From contig OX344763.1 in assembly GCA_947034895.1 (NCBI GenBank), positions 8,744,501 through 8,808,500 on the forward strand: DNA of 64,000 nt, in the 5' to 3' direction. Every line of letters begins with the position of its first letter. Position 1 is the first letter of the stretch. The stretch is from Rhytidiadelphus loreus (taxonomy: Eukaryota > Streptophyta > Bryopsida > Hypnales > Hylocomiaceae). A program made the position numbers and the translations under genes. Positions 9,761-21,572 of the stretch are shown here, piece after piece. The notes beneath the pieces are model-generated. The model was given only the letters and a program-made list of their open reading frames with translations. It made no database searches and was not told where the DNA came from.

Positions 9761-12060
9761 TGTTATACTACCAAAAACCACTCTAAAGTATAACAAAAGT
9801 GACTTTAAAGATCGAACCCACAAGATTCTGTGAAGTATTCACCCTATTTACGATTCTAAGCTAAGTCAGTCTCCAACTACACCTTTCCGGTCCTACTCCT
9901 GCAACCGGAAACAACAAAACCCACAGAAGTAACTACCAGACTTCCTACAATCTTCCGGTTCCGGACCAGACAGTAATCTGGTCCGTCAATCTGCAACAAA
10001 ACCAAGACCTTTACACTTCCGGTCCTGGGTACAACTATTAGACCTATAACTTCCGGTCTATTCCCACTCGATCCAGTAACCAATCCGGTTTAATTTTGCC
10101 TCTGTTTTACCATCAGAGGGGTCGCCGCTTGAATTTGAGAGTGGCAGGCCCACCGCTCCTTCCGTGACTTATAGTGGCTGAAGACCCACTTCTTCTACTC
10201 TACTTTCCTACTCTAATCCGGATCCGGTTTGATCTTTCACAGTAATCCAGAAAACAATCCAGATCACAGGTCACACAAAGACCCCCCGTACGATCCACAC
10301 ATACTACAATGACCTCGATGCCAAGTTCCGACCGTACTAAGGTAGGTGTCTGCAAGTACAACCGTCCATACCAACATCAACTAAGACTCTTCCGTTCACC
10401 ACTACAACAATGAGGCCTCACAACAGTTCGGACACTCGACCGGATTTCCTATCCAGGAGTTCTAGCGTGCCTAAGGACTCCTTCCCTATACGCCTAGCCT
10501 AGCAGTGGCTTCCTCAACCGGAATAATGAATCCTAGCAGTGCTGAGGCACTAGAAAGTACTCCCAACTCTTACTACCTGCCTTCATGTACTCAAAACCAA
10601 AACAAGAACACAAAGGGGAGAAATCCCAATCCAAACTCTAAATGCGCTCCTAACTCCTCACCAATCTGCCCTGCCAACTGCGGGAGAACAAACAAACAAG
10701 GCGCCAATAGAATACAAAAGAAGTTTGAACAAAAGAAGACTCCCATTCTCCTCCGCAGAGAATGAATTTATATACACTGTAAAGCGCCAAAAAGCGAAAA
10801 GCGCCCCAGAAAATCCTCGCAGGCAACCCACGCTGGATTTCCGGGATAAGCCTCGCTGGCAAAACCGGAATGCTAACCCGGTTCAAAACCCTAGCAGACC
10901 GGAATACTAATCCGATCCCTAACAAACAGACTGGGATCCAATCCGGTCCGGTTCCTAACTACAATCCGGTCATAACTCCCGGTATTTACAAAACTACTTT
11001 ACACTAAGACCCCATGCCCATCTTCAATGTAACGCTGACGGTCTCAGGCGAAAGCTCGTCGAAGACCTTCTGCAAGTTCCTGGCCCTCTCACCAGTAGGA
11101 GGATCCGGTCACTCTGGCGATGAATCCAACTCGATGTGCTCAGCAGATCCGGTCCCTCTCGGCTTCCGCTCCTTCTTTGACTGGGGAGTAACATCCTTTC
11201 CCCGGTTTAACTCTGTTCCTCCCGGAAACGACTCAGGCAAGGAAATATCCGAAAGACGGATACTCCTTGAGAGTACAGTTCCGGTCAGCTTCACGCTGCT
11301 CATCTCCATCCAGTCCGCAGCTTCCCGAGCTTCCCTCATAACTGCCTCAACCTTCTCGGCGAAGTCTGTCAGGATCCGGACCATCCGGGAACCGGATAGC
11401 TTCTTGTACATAACTGCGGCATGGGCGCATTTCTGAGGCGCTCAAGAATCTCCCTGAGACAACCTCACTTTCAATTCCTAGCCGCACGCCCCGTTCCTTA
11501 CTTTCCCTCCTGGTCTTGACCGGAAAGCAACAAATTGCAACTGTGGATGTCCAACCCCACAGCGCCCAAAAGAACTACTCACTAATGACGCCCTACCTCA
11601 CAAATCTGAAGAGAAATCACAAAGAGGAAACACAAAACAGCCCCAAGCGTGAAAACAAGCCTCAGCGCTCAAGGTAGAAAAGGGGTACTAACTGGCAAGG
11701 CCTCTCCTTATATAGTCCCAGGCTCTCAGCGCTGCCAGAAATTAGGTCAAATGACCTAATCCGGTTAACCCTAATCCGCTCCTGACCTAATCCGGTCCTC
11801 CAGATTTGATCCGGACAGAACCAATCCGGTTCGGACTGCCCAATCCGATCCAAACTAATCCAGTCCAAACAGATTCCGTAACAAACTAGAATCCGGTTAG
11901 TTCCTTAACTGCATTCCTCAACTAATTTCCGATTCTAACTTATCCCTAAACCGGATTGGTGTTCCTGCAGAGAACTTCCGCTCCAAATTTCAAGATAACT
12001 TAACAAAACCAAAAATTCACACTGCGACAACGACAACACAAAAAGTGTCCTAGACACAAG
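9761..12060 (-). mobile_element. Probable retroelement-derived insertion, CCGG-rich
   Basis: Base composition changes abruptly: tccggt and aatccgg motifs recur throughout this segment and almost nowhere else. Read on the minus strand it has LTR-like promoter sequence (TATATAA-like boxes at about 11707-11716 and 10767-10777), a leader, and a short frame at 11109-11411 starting MYKKLSGSRMVRILTDFAEK, continued in another frame to about 10985. This resembles a retroelement leader plus gag-like remnant, but no protease, RT or integrase is visible and I found no matching pair of LTRs. The left edge, TGTTATACTACC at 9761, interrupts cargo gene A copy 1. The right edge is approximate. Confidence 0.45.
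10985..11411 (-). pseudogene. Frameshifted gag-like remnant
   Basis: A 100-codon frame begins with ATG at 11411 and stops at 11109. An overlapping frame carries on with the sense reading PPTGERARNLQKVFDELSPE and ends near KMGMGS at about 10985. The N-terminal charged helical character and position downstream of LTR-like sequence suggest a gag start region. No zinc knuckle is seen, and the identity is uncertain. Confidence 0.3.
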
Positions 12061-12149
12061 ATTCCAGTGCACGAACACGCATCCAGATGCTTGAAAGCAT
12101 ATGGAAGCCGATGCACAGCACTGGAAAAGAAAGTGGCAGCTCGCGTCCG

Positions 12150-12314
12150 TGGCGACCGCATTTGTACCCGAAGTCGCCCTGGGCGCGTGCGGGATCAGGG
12201 TTTAGGGGGGCGAGTGCGTTAAGTGGGGTGACCGCGGGTACATGGAATTCTAGGCGACCGTGGGTCTTGGAAGGGCGTGTGCGGCTTCAGGGCGACCGCA
12301 GGTCCAGGGAAAGG
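12150..12314. repeat. GCGAC-type motif array R3
   Basis: Loose copies such as 'gtggcgaccgcatttgtacc', 'gtgaccgcgggtac' and 'gggcgaccgcaggtcc' lie upstream of cargo gene A copy 1, separated from it by the retroelement-like insertion. Before that insertion the array would have been close to the gene's 5-prime end, as at the other genes of the element. Confidence 0.75.
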
Positions 12315-13614
12315 TAGCAGATTCAGGAAATGCAGAGGGAGAATTGACCCCCTCATTGCCCCCGTCAACTTAGATTTAAAAAAAAACAAAACTATATTCT
12401 GCCAACTTTTGGGTAATTCTTGCATCTCCTAGAAGTAATTTGGAGCCTCTGATTGCAAATATGATTTCAGAATTCCCCAAAAAATTAAGCAGTGCAAATA
12501 ATAAATTCTAGGGCAAGCCCTGGATGGGCAATGAGGGAGTCAATTCACCCTGGCCCTTACAAATGGCTCATCTCAAGATTGATCTCCCTTTTTCATGTAT
12601 TTACTTCAATGAAAATATTTTTAGATCATTTTTCAGACAAAGAAAAATAAAAGAGGAATCTAACACAAGTGATTTCATTTTTTTTAAGTATTTTTTAATT
12701 AATTGTAAATTTCCAAAGGACTTGTGTCATAGGTCCCTACTTATGCCCCTAGGTCTCCCGTAAAACGTTCACTTGCAACTTCTAAAGAAAAATGGGGAAG
12801 TAAAGAGAATGAATTGGCTTTTACAATTGATAATTTTTTTTTCTCGAATCATTTAATGATTATGGAGGTCAATTTATGAACTACAGTTTGTCCATTTCAA
12901 AGCCACTTATAGAGTCCATTTTTAATGCCCACTCCATTTTAGAGCCTTCTACCTTATATTTACTTTCACATCCTCACAAATGGAGAAAGGAAGTACAATT
13001 TATGTATCAATGAATAGGTGGTAGTAAAATCGTGGGCCACCGCAATTAAAAATATTCCCAACATGTAATGAGTTTAATAGCTTTTTCAAGTGATATTAAG
13101 TTTTGGAAGAGAACATTTTAGTGTGCCAATATAATTTGTAGTTCTTCATTTCAACTCCAATCCCAAATTTATTTTTATAAGCAATACACTCAACCATGAA
13201 AAAGTAAATTTGGTAGGTTATCATCTCACAACTCTTATCCAATATTGCACCTTCATGAAACGTGCATACTAATACACAAGCTAATTAAACATTCCTATGG
13301 TTAGGTTCTTGTTTCATAAAACTTGCTTCAATGGAAATAACTATAAGTCCATGCTCTTTTCATAAAGGAAAAATACAGTTGGAAAGGCATAGGCACTTAG
13401 GGGGTCATTAGTAATGCATTCTAATTGTTAAGCTAAACTTATCTTTTGACTCTAAATAGATTATGCAAACACCCCTCTTCTAAAATCAAATTTCATTCGC
13501 AAGTACATCTTCGTCATTGTCCATAATGACGAAAAATTCTAATTAAATAATGATTTAGCACAAGTGAATTCTAAAATACTGTATATCATTACAATTTAGT
13601 TACTTTAAAGTTTC
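12315..13614 (+). repeat. Outer arm of the long inverted repeat (left)
   Basis: About 12590-13400 matches the reverse complement of about 25000-25865, including 'aaagaggaatctaacacaag' and the segment around 'gtgggccaccgcaattaaaa'. The part 12560-12970 is also related in the same orientation to the MITE at 22599-23008. No gene is seen; it is AT-rich filler. Confidence 0.65.
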
Positions 13615-13895
13615 AAAAATTCCCGTAAAGACCTCGGTCTAGGCCAGGTGTCGTGCTTCGAAGGTTTGACCAAAGACCTCCTCGACCTCCGCAGTGAGAT
13701 GTTTTCTATCTCACTGCGGAGGTCGAAGAGGTCCTTGACCAAACCCATAAGCCCAAACCAGAACCTCGTACATCATGTACACCGGGTTGGGAATCGAACC
13801 ATAGACCTCCCAGACTCCACTTGAATTCGAAGAAGTCGACCCTTGTCTGAGAATCCCTTCCACTACTTCACCTTCTCGTTGGTCACATCGGGAAT
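13615..13895 (-). ncRNA. Candidate Pol III-type RNA unit, copy 1
   Basis: On the minus strand the order is: box A-like GGTGAAGTAGTGGAAGG (about 13854-13875), an exact box B GGTTCGATTCC (13790-13800), a long stem-loop (13663-13746, arms GACCTCCTCGACCTCCGCAG and its near complement), and a T5 run (13615-13619) as terminator. The tRNA-like box pair suggests a tRNA-derived promoter, as in SINEs. No runs of four or more T lie between box B and the terminator. Array R4 lies upstream. Transcription is inferred, not shown. Confidence 0.55.
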
Positions 13896-14007
13896 CACCT
13901 TCGATGCACCACTCCTTGTCCATCCCATCTTTATTCATTTTTTTCTTTGATTCTACGGGGCTTCAAAATACCATCAGCCGCCCAACAAAAATTAGTCTCC
14001 CCGTTTT

Positions 14008-14240
14008 GGACCTGAAGTCGCCCCACCCAAAGTCGCCTTACCCGAGGTCACCCAAGTCCCAGAAAAGAGGGAATTTCAAATGCGTGAGTTTTTCCCTCCT
14101 CTCTGGACCCGCGATCGCCCCACCCGAAGTCGCCCTACCCGCAGTCGCCCCAGCCGTGGTCGCCCCAGCACCGCTGAAGGAAGTCCGAATTTCCCCCTTC
14201 TCTGGACCCGCGGTCGCCCCACCCGCGGTCGCCCCTACAT
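14008..14240. repeat. GCGAC-type motif array R4
   Basis: Copies of 'gaagtcgccccacc' and 'cccgcggtcgccc' lie upstream (minus-strand sense) of RNA unit 1, interspersed with 'gggaatttcaaatgcgtgag' and 'ttcccccttctctgg' that also recur in the other units. Confidence 0.85.
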
Positions 14241-14244
14241 CAGT

Positions 14245-15056
14245 ATTTGAAAGAGTCACTTAGAGAACATTGCTATCATCAATGGTAGGTGAGATCATAG
14301 AATATTTTCTACATAGCTTACAATTATAACACATGATCATTTTATTAAATGGTCCCTAACAAGGCTTCAATATCCTCAAGTCCTACAGTCATAAACTCCA
14401 AACCCTACAAAGCCCTCGCAAACTAGAACCCATACCCAAACCTAAACCCTTGAATGCCCAACCCATTTTAGGATGTTTTATGAATGTGCTTTAACATCAA
14501 CAAGAAGCCAACATTTTGAATTATAGAATCAATTTCTTTGTAATTCTTCATTTTTCCTCCAATCCCCACAAAATTTATTTGTGCAAATTATCAAAATGTT
14601 GTGGAGAGGGGTAATACACTTGAAGTAAAAAATGTACATTTCTCTTATTCTCTTGTTATAATCTTACAACAGTTACGCAATTTTGCACTCAAAATTAATG
14701 TGCATACTAACAAGCAAGTTCTTTATACATTCATACGGTTAGATTCAAAAATAAATAGGAAACTTGCTTCAATGGGAATTACTATAAGTCCATGCTTTTT
14801 TTTAATAGGACAAATACAAGAGGGAAAGGCTTAGGCACATAGGGCCTAATTAGTAATGCACTCTAATAGTTAAGTTAAATTTATCTTCTGACACTAAATA
14901 GATTATGCAAACATCCTTCTTGTAAAATCAAATTTCATTTTCAAGTATTTATTCGTCATTGTCCATAATGACGAACAATTCTAATTAAAGAAAGATTTAG
15001 CACAATTGAATTCTAAAATACTCTATATCATTACAAATTAGTTGCTTTAAAGTTTC
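14245..15056 (+). repeat. Spacer of the 1.2-1.6 kb repeat unit
   Basis: This spacer starts near 'catcagtatttgaaagagtc' and is repeated after each forward unit (15735, 16883, 18572) and in reverse at about 24190 and earlier. It contains 'aaaccct'-rich text and AT-rich sequence but no gene. Together with the RNA unit and array it makes the larger repeat, with forward copies spaced 1,440, 1,246 and 1,590 bp apart. Confidence 0.7.
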
Positions 15057-15337
15057 AAAAAATCCCGTGAAGACCTCGGTATACGCCACATGACATGCTT
15101 CGAAGGTTTGACCAGGAGCCTCTTCGAACTCCACTATGAGCTGTTTCTTATCTCATAGCGGAGTTCGAAGAGGTCCCTGACCGAACCCAGAAGCCCAAAC
15201 CAGAACCTCGTACATCATGTACACCGGGTTGGGAATCGAACCGTAGACCTCCCAGACTCCACTTGAATTCGAAGAAGTCGACCCTTGTGTGAGAATCCCT
15301 TCCACTACTTCACCTTCCCGTTGGTCACACCGGGAAT
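15057..15337 (-). ncRNA. Candidate Pol III-type RNA unit, copy 2
   Basis: It has the same layout as copy 1: box A-like about 15295-15317, box B complement at 15232-15242, stem-loop 15105-15186 with different arm sequence (GCCTCTTCGAACTCCACTAT) but preserved pairing, and a T6 terminator (15057-15062). Array R5 is upstream. Confidence 0.55.
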
Positions 15338-15450
15338 CACCTTTGATGCACCACTTCTTGTCCATCCCATTTTTATTCTTTTTTTTCTTTGATTGTACGG
15401 GTCTTCAAAACAACATGAGCCGCCCAACACAAATTAATCTCCCAGTTTTG

Positions 15451-15734
15451 GACCCAAAGTCGCCCTACCCGAAGTCGCCCAAGTCCCAGAGAAGAGGGAA
15501 TTTCAAATGCGTGAGTTTTTCCCTCCTCTCTGGACCCGCGGTCGCCCCACCCGAGGTCGCCCCAGCACCGCAGAAAGAAGTCCCCAATTTCCCCCTTCTC
15601 TGGACCCGTAGTTGCCCTACCCGCGGTCGCCCCACACGAAGTCGCCCCACCCGAGGTCGCCCCAGCACCGCTGAAGGAAGTCCCCAATTTCCCCCTTCTC
15701 TGGACCCGCAGTTGCCCCACCCGCGGTCGCCCCT
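15451..15734. repeat. GCGAC-type motif array R5
   Basis: Array of 'gtcgcccc' motifs alternating with 'ttcccccttctctggacccg', upstream of RNA unit 2. It contains an internal duplication of the roughly 110-bp block ending in 'agtccccaatttccccc'. Confidence 0.85.
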
Positions 15735-16302
15735 ACATCAGTATTTGAAAGAGTCACTTAGAGAACATTGTTGTCATGGTAGGTGAGATCATAGAATATT
15801 TTCTACATAGCTTACAATTATATCACATGATCATTTTATTAAATGGTCCCTAACAAGGCTTCAATATCCTCAAGCCCTACAATCATGAACTCCAAACCCT
15901 ACAAAGCCCTCGCAAACTAGAACCATAAACGCAAACCTAAACCCTTGAATGCCCAACGCATTTTAGGATGTTTTATGAATTTGCTTTAACTTCAACAAGA
16001 AATCAACATTTTGAATTATAGAATCAATTTCTTTGTACTTCTTCATTTTTCCTCCAATCCCCACAAAATTTATTTGTGCAAATTATCAAAATGTTGTAGA
16101 GAGGGGTAATACACTTTAAGTTAAACTTATCTTTTGACTGTAAATGGATTAGGCAAACACCGCTCTTGTAAAATCAAATTTCATTCGCAAGTATTTATTC
16201 ATCATTGTCCATAATGACGAACAAATCTAATTAAATAATGATTTAGCACAATTGAATTCTAAAATACTCTATATCATTACAAATTAGTTACTTTAAAGTT
16301 TC
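15735..16302 (+). repeat. Spacer of repeat unit 2 (shortened)
   Basis: It matches 14245-15056 but lacks about 200 bp present there around 14610-14870, so this unit is the shortest. No gene is seen. Confidence 0.6.
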
Positions 16303-16583
16303 AAAAAATCCCGTGAAGACCTCGGTCTAGGCCATGTGACGTGCCTCCATGATTGAGCCAAGGACACTTTCGAGTATAGAACGGAAATGTTTGTCATCTC
16401 CGTTCTCTATTCGAAAGTGTCCTTGATCGAACCCGTAAGACCCAACTATAACCTCCTTTATCATGTACACCGGGTTGGGAATCGAACCATAGACCTCCCA
16501 GACTCCACTTGAATTCGAAGAAGTCGACCCTTGTCTGAGAATCCCTTCCACTACTTCACCTTCTCGTTGGTCTCATCGGGAAT
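16303..16583 (-). ncRNA. Candidate Pol III-type RNA unit, copy 3
   Basis: Box A-like sequence lies about 16541-16563 and the box B complement at 16478-16488. The stem-loop 16357-16428 has arms GGACACTTTCGAGTATAGAA and complement, clearly different from copies 1 and 2 yet almost fully paired. The T6 run is at 16303-16308. Array R6 lies upstream. Confidence 0.55.
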
Positions 16584-16698
16584 CACCTTTGATGCACCAC
16601 TCCTTGTCCATCCCATTTTTATTCTTTTTTTTTCTTTGATTGTACGGGTCTTCAAAACACCATGAGCCGCCCAACACAAATTAATCTCCTAGTTTTGG

Positions 16699-16882
16699 AC
16701 CCGAAGTCGCCGAAGTCCCAGAAAAGAGGGAATTTCAAATGCGTGAGTTTTTCCCTCCTCTCTGGACCCGCGGTCGCCCCACCCGAAGTCGCCCCAGCAC
16801 CGCAGAAAGAAGTCCCCAATTTCCCCCTTCTTTGGACCCGTAGTCGCCCTACTCGCGGTCGCCCCACCCGCGGTCGCCCCTA
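16699..16882. repeat. GCGAC-type motif array R6
   Basis: Shorter array with the same motif and interspersed blocks as R4 and R5, upstream of RNA unit 3. Confidence 0.82.
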
Positions 16883-17893
16883 CATCAGTATTTGAAAGAG
16901 TCACTTAGAGAACATTGCTATCATCAATGGTAGGTGAGATCATAGAATATTTTCTACATAGCTTACAATTATAACACATGATCATTTTATTAAATGGTCC
17001 CTAACAAGGCTTCAATATCCTCAAGCCCTACAGTCATAAACTCCAAACCCTACAAAGCCCTCGCAAACTAGAACCCATACCCAAACCTAAACCCTTGAAT
17101 GCCCAACCCATTTTAGGATGTTTTATGAATGTGCTTTAACATCAACAAGAAGCCAACATTTTGAATTATAGAATCAATTTCTTTGTAATTCTTCATTTTT
17201 CCTCCAATGCCAAAAAACTTTATTTGTGCAAATTATCAAATTGTTGTGGAGGGGGATAATACACTTGAAGTAAAAAATGTACATTTCTCTTATTCTCTTG
17301 TTATAATCTTACAACAGTTACGCAATTTTGCACTCAAAATTAACGTGCACACTAACAAGCAAGTTCTTTAAACATTCATACAGTTAGATTCAAAAATAAA
17401 TAGGAAACTTGCTTCAATGGGAATTACTATAAGTCCATGCTTTTTTTTAATATGACAAATACAAGAGGGAAAGGCTTAGGCACGTAGGGCCTAATTAGTA
17501 ATGCACTCTAATAGTTAAGTTAAATTTATCTTTTGACACTAAATAGATTATGCAAACATCCTTCTTGTAAAATCAAATTTCATTTACAAGTATTTATTCA
17601 TCATTGTCCATAAAAATGAACAATTCTAATTAATTAAAATTTTAGCACAATTGAATTCTAAAATACTCTATATCATTACGAATTAGTTACTTTAAAGTTT
17701 CAAAAAATCCCATGAAGACCTGAGTATAGGCCAGGTGATGTACTTTGTGGATTGGGCGAAGGACCACTTTGAAATGAGAAGTGAAATGTTTGTCATTGTC
17801 CATAAAAATGAACAATTCTAATTAATTAAAGATTTAGCACAATTGAATTCTAAAATACTCTATATCATTACAAATTAGTTACTTTAAAGTTTC
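16883..17893 (+). repeat. Spacer of repeat unit 3 with partial duplication of the next unit's end
   Basis: It matches 14245-15056. At 17700-17880 a second, degraded 'gaagacctgagtataggcca' start is followed by a repeat of the 'tgtccataaaaatgaacaat' segment, so the junction region was duplicated once. No gene is seen. Confidence 0.6.
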
Positions 17894-18175
17894 AAAAAAT
17901 CCCGTGAAGACCTCGGTCTAGGCCACGCGACGTGCTTCGAGGATTGGGCCAAGGACAACTTCGAATTTAGAAGTGAGATGTTTGTCATCTCACTTCTGAA
18001 CTCGAAGTGGTCCTTGATCGAACCTATAAACCAAACCGGAACCTCGTACATCATATACACCGAGGTTGGGAATTGAACCGCAGACCTCCTAGACTCCACT
18101 TGAGTTTGAAGAAGTCGACCCTTGTGTGAGAATCCCTTCCACTACTTCACCTTCCCGTTGGTCACATCGGGAATC
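17894..18175 (-). ncRNA. Candidate Pol III-type RNA unit, copy 4
   Basis: Box A-like about 18133-18155. Box B carries one change (GGTTCAATTCC, 18069-18079). The stem-loop 17947-18020 has arms GGACAACTTCGAATTTAGAA and complement. The T6 run is at 17894-17899. The box B change may weaken the promoter. Array R7 lies upstream. Confidence 0.5.
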
Positions 18176-18287
18176 ACCTTTGATGCATCACTCCTTGTCC
18201 ATCCCATTTTTATTCTTTTTTTTTCTTTGATTGTACGGGTCTTCAAAACACCATGAGCCGCCCAACACAAATTAATCTCCCAGTTTT

Positions 18288-18571
18288 GGACCCAAAGTCG
18301 CCCCACCCGAAGTCGCCCAAGTCCCAGAAAAGAGGGAATTTCAAATGCGTGAGTTTTTCCCTCCTCTCTGGACCCGCGGTCGCCCCACCCGAGGTCGCCC
18401 CAACACCGCAGAAAGAAGTCTCCAATTTCCCCCTTCTCTGGACCCGTAGTCGCCCTACCTGCGGTCGCCCCACCCGAAGTTGCCCCACCCGAGGTCGCCC
18501 CAGCACCGTAGAAAGAAGTCCCCAATCTCCCCCTTCTCTGGACCCGCGGTCGCCCCACCCGCGGTCGCCCC
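18288..18571. repeat. GCGAC-type motif array R7
   Basis: Same motif and block order as R5, upstream of RNA unit 4. Confidence 0.84.
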
Positions 18572-19776
18572 TACATCAGTATTTGAAAGAGTCACTTACA
18601 GAAGACTGCTGTCATGGTAGGTGAGATCATAGAATATTTTCTAGATAGCTTACAATTATATCACATGATCATTTTATTAAATGGTCCCTCACAAGGCTTC
18701 AATATTTTTGAAGCCCTACAATCATGAACCGAAAACCCGACAAAGCCCTCGCAAAGTAGAACCCTAGAATCCAAACCGTAACCCTCAAATGCCCAATGCA
18801 TTTTAGGATGTTTTATGAATTTGCTTTAAATTGTACAAGAAGTCAACATTATATGTGCCTACTAACAAGCAAGTTGTTTAAACATTCATACGGTTAGATT
18901 AAAAAATAAATAGAAAACTTGCTTCAATCCCAATTACTGTAAGTCCATGCTTTTTTTTCATAGGAAAAATACAAGAGGGAAAGGCTTAGGCACATAGGGC
19001 TTAATAATTAATGCACTCTTATTGTAATGCACTTCAAGATTTTTTCTCAAAGTAGCCAAAGTGACGGTTTTTAGTGGTTCTGAACCTATAATGGCCTTCG
19101 AACTTCAGGGGTTAAATTCACATCTAAAGAAACTTTTATTAGTTTTCGATTATGGCTCAAACATATAGATCTTGCAAGAATATTTTGACCTTGTATTCAA
19201 AAGTAATGAACCTGGAAGAAGCCTTCAAGGTACTCTTTGTAAAAATGTTTTGTGAAACATTAAAAGGCAAATTCAAAATTTAATTTTTAATTTGTAGACC
19301 AAAATGGTTTTGTTGAGAGAAAACGTAATTTCTACATATAAAGGTGAAATTAATTTCACCTAAAAATGGTGTATTGCATTTAACCCTTATGTTCCCATTT
19401 TTTTTGGCCCATTCAAACCAATTGAGAAATGTCGTTTTTATTGCCAAAAACCTATTAAGATTACAAGAAAGTCATCCTTTTTTGCCGGATGAACCAATAC
19501 AAGTGCCGATTGTCAATGCTTTTTAGAAGGAAAATGAGCTCCATTATTCCAAGGCTATATATCTTACTGTAGGATATCTTACTGGAACATTGAGCCTATT
19601 TAATTCATTCATTGCAGCAAAATACAAACATTGATATGAGAGATTCAATACAACATACCATGAAGAATAGATCCACAATATTGCCAATTTGGGGAAAATG
19701 GCACTTCATATTAAAATTTGATTACATGTACTAGAAGTACTACTCCAAAATGATACTATGGTATTCTTCTATCACA
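18572..19776. other. Spacer of unit 4 and filler before the kinase gene
   Basis: 18572-19020 is the repeat-unit spacer with internal deletions. 19020-19776 is AT-rich with no supported gene and must include the 3-prime flank of the minus-strand kinase. Confidence 0.5.
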
Positions 19777-21417
19777 CTACAACACGGAGTCCCGAAAAAC
19801 TAATTCTGGAGGCTTCATATTCCAGGGTGGAAGCATGAGTGAAGCTACCACCTCAGAGCATGTGAGTCTCGTCTGTAAGTCAAGATCCATAAGCGCACGT
19901 AACTTCATTGTAAAGAACTTTCCCGACTCAGGGTTTTTGAATAGTTCCCTATCATATTCACCCATATAACCAATTTTCATGTTCCAAATCAATTTACCAA
20001 TAGAAAACAAATCAGACTTAACCGTATACTTGTGCCTGGCTTGCATCTTGTCAAGGCTCGTTTCTGAACCCTTTGGCCCAAACGCATAGAACAACTCTGG
20101 AGCCACCCACCATCTGCCTTTCAACATGTCATCCCTCTCTTTCGTGGTTTTGTATCCAAAATGTGAGGGAGCTCCCTCTTGTATACGACTGGCAATTCCC
20201 CAATCGCAAATCCCAATGTTTATAACATCATCCGAGTACGGCGGATAATGGATTAATATGTTGTTGGGAGACAAATCGTTGTGTAGAACACCTTCATTGT
20301 GTACAAGACTTGTCACATAAACAAGGGCCCATGCTAACTTCGCCTTGTGCCTTCGAAAGAGGCTAATTTGCTTCACCTGCTCTTGTTGAAGTTCCTTCAC
20401 CAACTTGATTTCGTGCCAATCGGCATGTGGCACGACCTTCTCATTCAAGCGAACAAGTTTGTTCAAATTACCACCATTCCACCACAACGTGTAGGCCTCC
20501 ATTGTATTGGTGTGGATAGCCACAAATTTAACAATGGCTGGGTGATTTAAAGGACACACCAAGGCCTCAATGGATCGTTCATATCTCGCATCACGCGTGT
20601 TTGTTTGCTTTGACACCTTCCCCGCAAAATGTACATGCTTGGGTATTGTAGACATGCCATCAATGTATACCTTACGCACCTTTCCATACCCCCCTTGTTG
20701 GTCATATCCACTAAGCGGAACCACTTTTGCACTAGAATTGATCCACATGAGAGACGATCCACTGTTTTGAGAAAGAGCAGCCGTCAATGCGTCCAACTGC
20801 CACCCCATCGCCCTAGATACAGTCTTCGATAGTCTAGACGCCGCTTTCTGCCACCATGCCATTTTTGCGTGGAATTCGATGGTCTCCTTATTTTCACACC
20901 CAGGGACTATAGGTCGGTGCTCTACAATGATTTTTTTGGTATTGAAAATGATTTCCATGAGCACGTTCTCCATCCACTTCTCATAGTTGCCAAAGTACGT
21001 TTCATCCACGTTAGCATATTTCGGGGATTCTTTGCACTTTTTTAGAATAAAAGTGCTCAAATCTCTCTTCAACTTAATGATGCCTGATTCTTTATGCCTC
21101 AAGTATGTAGACTCTAGGAATTCCACAGTGCGTCCCTCGTACCATTCGAAACACACTCGCTGTGCAAATATTGAATAATCACGTGGAGGATAAGTTGGGT
21201 CCTTATCATGTGCCGTCTTTGACTTCTTCGACTTTGATGATGACTCTCCACCCGTTGACTCGTATGAGTCAATAGTCACTTGGAACTCCGCGGGATTGTC
21301 AAGGTCGGTGCCCCTTACATATTTCCTTGTAGCATTCTCCCATTCCCGGGGGTCATCGTGGTTAATATCCCATAGAGACAGACGCATTGTACTACTCCCT
21401 TCTCCTGGATTAGACAT
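19777..21417 (-). CDS. Divergent protein kinase (intact cargo gene)
   Basis: A 546-codon frame opens with ATG at 21417. Residues 1-230 form an N-terminal region I do not recognise. The kinase fold follows: a glycine loop around 242-246 (GGYGKV), the likely ATP-binding lysine K267 in FAGK, catalytic loop HNDLSPNN (H379, D381, N386), metal-binding DWG in place of DFG (405-407), VAPE (438-441) and DLFSIGK (469-475). All catalytic residues are present, so it is probably an active Ser/Thr-type kinase, cytosolic or nuclear since no signal peptide or membrane segment is visible. It lies at the centre of the element's inverted repeat. The upstream side has a TATA-like CTATTTATTC (21451-21460) and array R8. 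The 21480-21600 upstream region has a relative at 26030-26110. Substrate and role are unknown. Confidence 0.88.
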   Translation of the reverse strand: MSNPGEGSSTMRLSLWDINHDDPREWENATRKYVRGTDLDNPAEFQVTIDSYESTGGESSSKSKKSKTAHDKDPTYPPRDYSIFAQRVCFEWYEGRTVEFLESTYLRHKESGIIKLKRDLSTFILKKCKESPKYANVDETYFGNYEKWMENVLMEIIFNTKKIIVEHRPIVPGCENKETIEFHAKMAWWQKAASRLSKTVSRAMGWQLDALTAALSQNSGSSLMWINSSAKVVPLSGYDQQGGYGKVRKVYIDGMSTIPKHVHFAGKVSKQTNTRDARYERSIEALVCPLNHPAIVKFVAIHTNTMEAYTLWWNGGNLNKLVRLNEKVVPHADWHEIKLVKELQQEQVKQISLFRRHKAKLAWALVYVTSLVHNEGVLHNDLSPNNILIHYPPYSDDVINIGICDWGIASRIQEGAPSHFGYKTTKERDDMLKGRWWVAPELFYAFGPKGSETSLDKMQARHKYTVKSDLFSIGKLIWNMKIGYMGEYDRELFKNPESGKFFTMKLRALMDLDLQTRLTCSEVVASLMLPPWNMKPPELVFRDSVL

Positions 21418-21572
21418 AGCTCTTCCTTCACAAAGTTACCTACAATCGATGAATAAATAGAGTCGTGGAAAAAAAGGGCAACAAGTCCACCCCCCAATCA
21501 CCGCCTTGGCCCACAAGCTCGCATTCAGCCACTACAAGGTGGATGAAAGCCGTAGCACAGGACCAAGACTGG

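Noticed and set aside
14390..14460. Interstitial telomere repeat (aaaccct text)
   Set aside because: Only a few scattered degenerate motifs are present, not a TTTAGGG tandem array, and the text recurs as part of the repeat unit.
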